A DNA stretch of 64,000 nt, from positions 62,001 through 126,000 of the forward strand of contig NZ_VLKW01000014.1 of NCBI RefSeq assembly GCF_007830495.1. The letters run 5' to 3'. Shown piece by piece: positions 58,414-64,000 of this stretch; position 1 is the stretch's first letter, and each line of letters starts with the position of its first letter. Both the position numbers and the translations under genes were made by a program. The stretch comes from Pseudoduganella flava (GTDB taxonomy: Bacteria; Pseudomonadota; Gammaproteobacteria; Burkholderiales; Burkholderiaceae_D). The notes under the pieces are model-generated. The model saw only the letters and a program-made list of their open reading frames with translations, was not told where the DNA came from and ran no database searches.

Positions 58414-60876
58414 TCAGAAGCGCGAGCGCAGCGTCAGGAAGAACGTGCGCGGGCTGCCGAGGAAGTAACGGCCGGACGTCAGCGGGTTGGACGTCGTCAG
58501 CTCGGCACCGAGGCCGCCGAGATAACGCTTGTCGAATGCGTTATCGATGTTAAACGCGATCTCGCTGTCGCGCAGCCACGTCATGCCCAGGCGTGGCCGC
58601 CAGCTGACGGCGACGCCGACCACGGTGTAGGCAGGCATGTATTCGCGCGGGTACGTCGCCGGGCCGCCGGTGATGACGGTGTTGACCACGTCGCCATAGG
58701 TGCCGGCGGCGCGGCCCGTGTACTTCGCGTTCACGGCGAGGCGCCACGGCTGGGCCGGGCGCCACACCGCTTCGGCAAAGGCGCTGTGGCGCGGCGCACC
58801 GAGCACCGGGTCGCCCGCATGGATGCCTTCGAATGGCGTATCGGCGTCGTATCTGGCGCGATTGAACGCATAGTTCGCGTACAGCTCGTACTGCGCCCCA
58901 GTCATCCGTCCCGTGATCTCGATGCCGCGCGAGCTGATGCCGCCCTGGTTGGCGAACGTCGTCGTCGCGTCGCGCGAGAAGATGTCGCCGTTCGGATTGC
59001 CGTTCTGGATCGAGATGCGGTCGCGGTAGTCGATGTCGTAGGCGCTGATGCCCAGGCCGTAGCCGTTGCGCTGCCAGCGCAGGCCGATATCCTTGGCGAT
59101 CGCCGTCTCGGGCTGGATACCCTTGCGCGCGTCGACGGCGGCCGTGCCTTCGAACACGCTGTCGGGAATCGCGCTGAAGTTCTTCGAACCGCTGGCGAAC
59201 ACCTCCAGCTCGTCGCTGATGCGGTACAGGGCGGCGAGCTTCGGCAGCAGGCCGGACGACACGCGCAGCGAGCGCTCGCCGGCGAATTCGACCGGCGACG
59301 CATAGCTTTCGCGGAAGCGCTGGTAGGTGGCGCCCACGTCCAGTTCCAGGCGCTCGTCCAGGAACATCATGCGGTCCTGCGCATACACCATCGCCGTGTT
59401 CGAGCGGTAGTGGCGGTCCTGCGTGATCGAGTACAGCGCGCTTTCCTCGTAGGCGCTGCCCGCGGCGGGATCGGTCACGCCGAACCAGTTGCGGATCTTG
59501 GCGCGGCGGATGTGCTCATACCAGCCGCCCACGCGCACGCGGTGGTTGCCGCCGAACGTCATCGCCACTTCGCCCAGCACGCCGCGGCGGTTGATGTCGT
59601 TGTCGCTGCGGCGCGTGGTCGCTTCCCGGTCGCCCCAGGCGGCCTGCGGATTCATCGCGTACTTCGCCGCGGCCGGGCAGCCTGCCGCCTTCAGCGACGC
59701 GGCGGACACGCCTGCCGGGAACGCGACGGCGGCCAGCGGCACCAGCGCGCCCGTGGCGGTGCGCTGGTACTGGTTCGCGTAGCACTCCTGCACGGTGGCA
59801 GTCGGCGCCTTGCCCGGCGCGACGGCGCTGTACACCTTGCCGTCCGCCGGCAACTGGCGGTACGGCACGTAGAACCAGCCGTTGCCTTCCTGCGTATGGA
59901 TATAGGGCTTCAGCGTGAACTTGCCCGTCTCGCCGAAGCGCTGCGTCCAGTCGATGTGGGCCAGCACGTCCTCGCTGTTGATGCCGCGCGTGCCGCGGTA
60001 GTTCTGGTCCAGCGCCGGGTTACCGGTCCACGTATCGGTCAGGCCGTCCGTATCGGGATTGCCTTCGAACGTGGCCTTGTAGAATGGCGCCGCAATGGCG
60101 CGCAGTGCGACGGCGTCGTAGTCGTTGTCGGAGAACTTGTTGTAGCTGACGGTGGCGCGCACGCTGGAACCGTTGCCGAGGTCTTGCAGCACGCGCAGGT
60201 CGGCGTGGCGGCGGTGGTTCTTGCCCGATTCGTCGCCCGGCCAGGTACGTACCCCCGATTGCGAATAATCGATGTAGGCGCTGGTGCCGGATGCGGACTT
60301 GCCCGTATCGATGCGCACGAAGCCGCGGTGGTAGCCGTAGTTGCCGCCCGAGAGTTCGATCTCGGCGCCGCGCTGCTTGCTCGGATCGCGGGTGCGGAAG
60401 TCGAGGTAGCCGCCCAGCGCCTGGTTCGACGGCGTACCCAGGTCGCCGGCCGTCTGGCTGGCCTCGACGCGCGACAGGTTGGCCGGGTCGAGCAGCCGGG
60501 TGGGCATCGTGCCGCCGTTCGACAGGGTCGAGCCGTTCGGGATGCCGTCCACGGAGACGCCGATCTGCTCCTTGTTCAGACCGCGCATCGACAGGCGCAT
60601 CGAGAAGCTGCCCGTCAGCGCATCGCTGGAGCTGACCTGCAGCCCCGGCACGCGCGAGAGCAGCTTGAGCGGATCGAGGCCGGCCGGCTGCGCCTTGATG
60701 GTTGCCTCGTCGATCACGCTGTTCGCGCGCGCCTCGCCCTTGCCGAGCAACTGCCCGGTGACTTCAACGACGGTCGGTGCCGCGTCGTCCTGTGCCGGCG
60801 CCGTCTGCGCCATTGCCACGCCATATTGCATCAGTGCCGCCGAACTTGCGGCCAGCATGCCCACTTGCTTGTACAC
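58414..60876 (-). CDS. TonB-dependent receptor of the nucleoside operon
   Basis: 820 residues. Signal peptide (LAASSAALMQYGVAMAQ), plug domain (LDPLKLLSRVPGLQVSSSDA, GSFSMRLSMRGLNKEQIGVS, VDGIPNGSTLSNGGTMPTRL) and a 22-strand-type barrel ending FFLTLRSRF with terminal Phe. As first gene of an operon for a nucleoside importer, it probably carries a nucleoside-containing or larger nucleotide-like ligand across the outer membrane; such a substrate would be unusual for the family (inference). Operators of the divergent GntR gene lie in its promoter. Confidence 0.88.
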   Translation of the reverse strand: MYKQVGMLAASSAALMQYGVAMAQTAPAQDDAAPTVVEVTGQLLGKGEARANSVIDEATIKAQPAGLDPLKLLSRVPGLQVSSSDALTGSFSMRLSMRGLNKEQIGVSVDGIPNGSTLSNGGTMPTRLLDPANLSRVEASQTAGDLGTPSNQALGGYLDFRTRDPSKQRGAEIELSGGNYGYHRGFVRIDTGKSASGTSAYIDYSQSGVRTWPGDESGKNHRRHADLRVLQDLGNGSSVRATVSYNKFSDNDYDAVALRAIAAPFYKATFEGNPDTDGLTDTWTGNPALDQNYRGTRGINSEDVLAHIDWTQRFGETGKFTLKPYIHTQEGNGWFYVPYRQLPADGKVYSAVAPGKAPTATVQECYANQYQRTATGALVPLAAVAFPAGVSAASLKAAGCPAAAKYAMNPQAAWGDREATTRRSDNDINRRGVLGEVAMTFGGNHRVRVGGWYEHIRRAKIRNWFGVTDPAAGSAYEESALYSITQDRHYRSNTAMVYAQDRMMFLDERLELDVGATYQRFRESYASPVEFAGERSLRVSSGLLPKLAALYRISDELEVFASGSKNFSAIPDSVFEGTAAVDARKGIQPETAIAKDIGLRWQRNGYGLGISAYDIDYRDRISIQNGNPNGDIFSRDATTTFANQGGISSRGIEITGRMTGAQYELYANYAFNRARYDADTPFEGIHAGDPVLGAPRHSAFAEAVWRPAQPWRLAVNAKYTGRAAGTYGDVVNTVITGGPATYPREYMPAYTVVGVAVSWRPRLGMTWLRDSEIAFNIDNAFDKRYLGGLGAELTTSNPLTSGRYFLGSPRTFFLTLRSRF

Positions 60877-60953
60877 GATATCCCCCAGTCAGATCGATGT
60901 TTGCTTGCCGGCCGCACCGGCGTGGCGGTGCGGCGGCTCATCGAAAGAATAAT

Positions 60954-60967
60954 GTGGTACGTACCAC
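60954..60967. promoter_or_regulatory. GntR operator 1, GTGGTACGTACCAC
   Basis: A 14-bp perfect palindrome 78 bp upstream of the TonB receptor start, in the divergent region with the regulator gene. Confidence 0.7.
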
Positions 60968-61061
60968 TACTCAAGCGTTATTTGCTACATCGCGCCAAAT
61001 GTCATGGATTCGGCCGTTACGATGTCATTTCGCGCTGGGCGTGTCATGCAGTTGTAATAAA

Positions 61062-61073
61062 TGGTACGTACCA
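61062..61073. promoter_or_regulatory. GntR operator 2, TGGTACGTACCA
   Basis: A 12-bp perfect palindrome 41 bp before the regulator start; centre-to-centre distance from operator 1 is about 107 bp. Suits autoregulation and looping. The gap 60877-61113 is AT-richer than its surroundings and holds no gene. Confidence 0.7.
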
Positions 61074-61113
61074 CATGGTGTGGTAGCATCGCAGTATAGT
61101 GGAAAGCGAGGCG

Positions 61114-61878
61114 ATGGAACACAAATCAAGCGACAAGCATGGCCTGCTGCTGCCCGGCGGCGGGCCCCTGTACCGCCAGCTGGCGGCGACATTGCAGCAT
61201 CAGCTCGAAGGCGGCCATTACGGGGCCAACGAGCCGCTGCCGGCCGAACGCGACCTGGCCGCGTCGTTCCGCGTGTCGCGCGACACGGTGCGCAAGGCGA
61301 TCCGGCTGCTGGAGGAACAAGGCGTGGTCTATAGCGACCATGGGCGGGGCACGTTCGTGGCGCCCGAATCGGTGCGCCAGATGTCGCGCTTTCTCGACAG
61401 CTTCACGGACGATGCGCACCGCCGCGGCGGCGTGCCGGGCCAGCAGATCCTGCTGCTGGAACCGGCGGTGGCGACGATGGCGCTGGCCAGCCTGCTGCAG
61501 ACGGAGCCCGATGCGGCGCTGGTGCGGCTGCGCCGCCTGCGCCTGTTGAACGGGGTGCCGGTCGGCCTGCAGGACTCGTATCTGCGCCTGCCGCCCGGCG
61601 CGACGATCGTGCGCCGCGAACTGGAAGCGAAGGGTTCGCTGTACCGCTTGCTGATCGAAGACTTGGGCGTGCGCCCGTGCGAATGCCTGGAAAGCCTGTG
61701 CGCAGTGGCCGCCCAGCCCGACGAGGCGGCGCTGCTGAAGGTGGCTGCGGGCTCGCCGCTGCTGGCGTGCGAACGGGTCACGCTGTCCGACCGGCGCCAG
61801 CCGATCGAATACTGCGAGATGCGCTACGTGCCCAGTTACCGCTACAAGACGCGGGTGAACAAGTGGAGCCTGGGCTGA
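61114..61878 (+). CDS. GntR-family regulator, HutC subfamily
   Basis: 254 residues. N-terminal winged helix (PLYRQLAATLQHQLEGGHYG, LPAERDLAASFRVSRDTVRK, AIRLLEEQGVVYSDHGRGTF) and a C-terminal UTRA ligand domain (LLRLRRLRLLNGVPVGLQDS-type strands, LYRLLIEDLGVRPCECLESL, ERVTLSDRRQPIEYCEMRYV). Such regulators usually bind a pathway sugar-phosphate or nucleoside. ATG chosen over an upstream GTG because of the AAGCGAGGCG site. Likely controls the divergent operon and, through a third operator, the PfkB gene. Confidence 0.9.
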   Translation: MEHKSSDKHGLLLPGGGPLYRQLAATLQHQLEGGHYGANEPLPAERDLAASFRVSRDTVRKAIRLLEEQGVVYSDHGRGTFVAPESVRQMSRFLDSFTDDAHRRGGVPGQQILLLEPAVATMALASLLQTEPDAALVRLRRLRLLNGVPVGLQDSYLRLPPGATIVRRELEAKGSLYRLLIEDLGVRPCECLESLCAVAAQPDEAALLKVAAGSPLLACERVTLSDRRQPIEYCEMRYVPSYRYKTRVNKWSLG

Positions 61879-61900
61879 GCGCGAGCCGGGGCGGCTGGCG

Positions 61901-62137
61901 CTATGCCGGCAGTTTCTTGTCGAGTTTGTAGTAGTCCGCGGCGCTCAGCGGTTGCCGTGCCTTGTCGACGAAATCAAGGAAGCCGCCCCGGTCCTCGGAA
62001 TCGTCCAGCAAGTCCGGCAGCACTTCCCTCAGCGCCACCGCCGCCTCGGCCATCCTGGTCTTGTCGTCGCCGTCCGGGAGCCGCTGGAACACTTCGAGCA
62101 TCCCACCGAGAAGTTGTACGGCCGTTGAGCATTTCAT
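61901..62137 (-). CDS. Small helical hypothetical protein (78 aa)
   Basis: RBS GGGAGGCGACG-ATG. KCSTAVQLLGGMLEVFQRLP, GDDKTRMAEAAVALREVLPD, LLDDSEDRGGFLDFVDKARQ: acidic, all-helical, soluble. No known family. Convergent with the GntR gene (22-bp gap) and divergent from the DUF2946 gene over 211 bp in which no further gene is seen. Confidence 0.65.
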   Translation of the reverse strand: MKCSTAVQLLGGMLEVFQRLPDGDDKTRMAEAAVALREVLPDLLDDSEDRGGFLDFVDKARQPLSAADYYKLDKKLPA

Positions 62138-62348
62138 CGTCGCCTCCCTGTTCTGGTTGCCGGCCGGCGGCCGGTCCCCGCGACCTGCGCCGGCTTGCGG
62201 TTTGATCGTCAAAGAGCTGCTTCGCACATCAGATGGCGGCGTGCGCCGCGTCGTACCAATATAGGCAAAAAGACGGGTAGGGTAAAGCATCGGATGTACA
62301 TCCTCCGCTTCATGGACGCGCTTTTCCTCCCGTCGCTATAATCGGTGT

Positions 62349-62732
62349 ATGGTCAAGCTTGCCAAACAACGCGTGCTGCACGTCTGGATCGCCCTGCTGG
62401 CGATGTTGTTTGGCGCCCTCGCCCCGGTCGCTTCCGAGGCGGTGGCCAGCGCCCGGCCGGCCCTGCCGGCGATGGAGATCTGCTCGATGAACGGCGCGCA
62501 GCCGATGGCGCCGGCCAAGCAGGGCGGCGCGCACGGCGCGATCGATCACCTGCTCAAGCATTGTTCGTCGTGCGTCACGCACGGCCATGCGCCGGCGCTG
62601 CCGCCGTCCGCCCCGCTTGCCTTTACCGCCGTGCCGCTGCGCGACGGCCACCCCGCCCTGTTCTACCAGGCCGCTCGTCCGCTGTTCCCGTGGACGGCGT
62701 TTCACCCTCGCGCGCCGCCGGCCCGCATCTGA
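62349..62732 (+). CDS. DUF2946 protein (copper-associated)
   Basis: 127 residues. N-terminal membrane anchor (VLHVWIALLAMLFGALAPVA), then Met/Cys/His-rich region MEICSMNGAQP and HLLKHCSSCVTHGHAPALPP, which could bind copper. C-terminal aromatic/Pro stretch (PLFPWTAFHPRAPP). DUF2946 genes typically stand next to TonB-dependent copper receptors, as here (82 bp downstream). Probably periplasmic. Confidence 0.82.
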   Translation: MVKLAKQRVLHVWIALLAMLFGALAPVASEAVASARPALPAMEICSMNGAQPMAPAKQGGAHGAIDHLLKHCSSCVTHGHAPALPPSAPLAFTAVPLRDGHPALFYQAARPLFPWTAFHPRAPPARI

Positions 62733-62813
62733 TCTTCCCTCCATCACACCGATACATGACGCCGTCAGTGCGGCGGCGTCCGCGCACCCTCGCGCCTACT
62801 GAAAGATCAGATC

Positions 62814-64000
62814 ATGAAACGACTGCCGATGTACATCGCCATCGCGGGCTGCCTTGCCGCGATCGCCCCCGCCCGCGCCACCGACGAAGGCGCCATTGAC
62901 CCCAGCCACGTTGTCGTCGTCCCCGGCGTTGCCGAGGGCTTCCGCCAGCCCCCGACGGGCAGCGGCGATGCGGCCACGCTGCTCAGCGATACACCGGGCT
63001 ACAGCGTCGCGCAAGGCGGCGGCGTATCCGGCCTGCCGGTCCTGAACGGCCTCGCCGACGACCGCCTGAAGATCCGCGTCGACGGCATGGAGGTGACGTC
63101 CGCCTGCGCCAATCACATGAATCCGCCGATGTCGTACATCGATCCCAGCCAGGTGAGCCGCATCGATGCGATCGCCGGCGTCACGCCCGTCAGCGCCGGC
63201 GGCGACAGCATCGGCGGCACGATCACCGTGCACTCCGCGTCGCCCCGCTTCGCAGCCCCGGGCGCCGGCACGCTGACCACCGGCCGGCTGTCGCTCAGCG
63301 GGCGCACCGTCAACGACGGCGTCAACGCAGGCATCGCCGCGACCGTCGCCAGCGAGCGCGTGAGCTTCGGCTACAGCGCCGCCTATGCGCGCGGCCACAG
63401 CTACGAGGACGGCAACGGCGACGCGGTGCTGGGCAGCCTGTTCGAGAGCATCAACCAGTCCGCCGTGCTGGGCCTGCGCGACGCCGACCAGCAACTGACC
63501 GTGCGCGTCGGCGTGCAGCGCATCCCCTACCAGGGCTTCCCGAACCAGTACATGGACATGACGGACAACACCGGCAAGTCCGCCAGCATCCAGTACCTCG
63601 GCAAGTTCGGCTGGGGCAGGCTCGATGCGAACGCCTACTGGCAGAAGACGGACCACGAGATGGGCTTCTTCACGCCGGAGCGCACCGGCACGATGCCGAT
63701 GGTGACGCATGGCCGCAATGCCGGCTACGCGGTCAAGGCCACGCTGCCGTGGCGCGACGGCGGCGAGCTGCGCGTCGGCCACGAGCTGCACACGTTCCGG
63801 CTCGACGACTTCTGGCCTGCCGTGCCGGGCTCGATGATGATGGGGCCGCAGACGTACGTGAACGTCAACGACGGCCGGCGCGACCGCCTGGCCTTCTTCG
63901 GCGAAGCGGAAACCCGTCACAACGACCGCTGGACGTCGCTGCTGGGCGCGCGCTGGGAGTCCGTGCGCACCGATGCCGGCGCCGTGCAGCCGTATTCGAC
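62814..64000 (+). CDS. TonB-dependent copper receptor (OprC/NosA type; partial, 3' end outside window)
   Basis: About 395 residues visible. Signal peptide (MYIAIAGCLAAIAPARA), plug with TLLSDTPGYSVAQGGGVSGL, PVLNGLADDRLKIRVDGMEV and the copper-receptor hallmark ACANHMNPPMSYIDPSQVSR. Barrel strands contain Met clusters (QYMDMTDN, RTGTMPMVTHG, GSMMMGPQTYV) expected for copper ligands. Runs off the right edge with an open frame. Confidence 0.88.
   Translation, partial: MKRLPMYIAIAGCLAAIAPARATDEGAIDPSHVVVVPGVAEGFRQPPTGSGDAATLLSDTPGYSVAQGGGVSGLPVLNGLADDRLKIRVDGMEVTSACANHMNPPMSYIDPSQVSRIDAIAGVTPVSAGGDSIGGTITVHSASPRFAAPGAGTLTTGRLSLSGRTVNDGVNAGIAATVASERVSFGYSAAYARGHSYEDGNGDAVLGSLFESINQSAVLGLRDADQQLTVRVGVQRIPYQGFPNQYMDMTDNTGKSASIQYLGKFGWGRLDANAYWQKTDHEMGFFTPERTGTMPMVTHGRNAGYAVKATLPWRDGGELRVGHELHTFRLDDFWPAVPGSMMMGPQTYVNVNDGRRDRLAFFGEAETRHNDRWTSLLGARWESVRTDAGAVQPYS

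Noticed and set aside
60244..60253. GGTACGTACC as a further GntR operator
   Set aside because: It lies inside the receptor coding sequence and lacks the outer T/A of the 12-bp palindrome. A similar 11/12 match at 50651-50662 is also inside a gene.
1..64000. CRISPR arrays, tRNA/rRNA genes, insertion sequences, integrases or att sites marking the island
   Set aside because: None could be recognised by reading; island borders are therefore inferred from gene content only.

Overview
The window is GC-rich DNA whose families (PEP-CTERM proteins, a YfiR/TonB-receptor pair, a DUF2946 protein beside a TonB-dependent copper receptor, PfkB and 2OG-dioxygenase proteins) suggest a betaproteobacterium of the Burkholderiales, most likely Oxalobacteraceae (Massilia/Duganella-like). 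The taxonomic call is inference; no rRNA or other marker gene is present.

Left flank (1-8.7 kb): a YfiR-family gene and TonB receptor, a prolyl-4-hydroxylase-like dioxygenase, an odd double PEP-CTERM protein, a small unknown, a PfkB sugar/nucleoside kinase, a PilT/PilU-type ATPase and a divergent OmpR-type regulator with a degenerate receiver.

Centre (8.7-49.6 kb): a large virulence-type island. From 18.5 kb down to 8.8 kb (minus strand) lies a type IVb pilus cluster in the style of the IncI R64 thin pilus (pilL-N-O-P-Q-R-S-M-V-T, no pilU). Directly upstream on the same strand is a complete type III secretion system (sctW, TyeA-like, chaperones, sctV, sctD, N, O, P, Q, R, S, T, U, I, J, K, L, an HrpF-like protein, an HrpG-position protein, sctC). 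Gene order and regulation look like the Pseudomonas syringae/Erwinia Hrp1 group: a HrpL-like ECF sigma factor gene (37.8 kb) is present, and I find eight hrp boxes (GGAACC-N15/16-CCACNNA; four perfect, four with one mismatch). They lie before sctW (two in tandem), a proline-rich gene, sctI, the hrpF-hrpG-sctC operon, a row of three tiny genes, a harpin-like gene and a 1,523-residue putative effector.

Beyond the sigma gene (38.5-49.6 kb) is an effector/translocator region: a CesT-like chaperone, a SAM methyltransferase of the PKMT type, a four-repeat EF-hand-like protein (candidate translocator), three 51-70 residue proteins (candidate Hrp pilin/needle subunits), the harpin, a PhyH dioxygenase and the giant protein.

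Right flank (49.7-64 kb): a minus-strand operon for nucleoside (possibly ADP-ribose/NAD-derived) uptake and breakdown: TonB receptor, BMP-family binding protein, ABC ATPase, two permeases, ADP-ribosylglycohydrolase, ribokinase, nucleoside hydrolase and a phytase-like esterase. A GntR/HutC-type regulator is divergent from it. The palindrome TGGTACGTACCA occurs twice between regulator and operon and once more 55 kb away, in front of the PfkB kinase gene, which suggests a shared regulon. The window ends in a small unknown gene, a DUF2946 protein and a truncated TonB-dependent copper receptor. No tRNA, rRNA, CRISPR, insertion sequence or integrase was seen.
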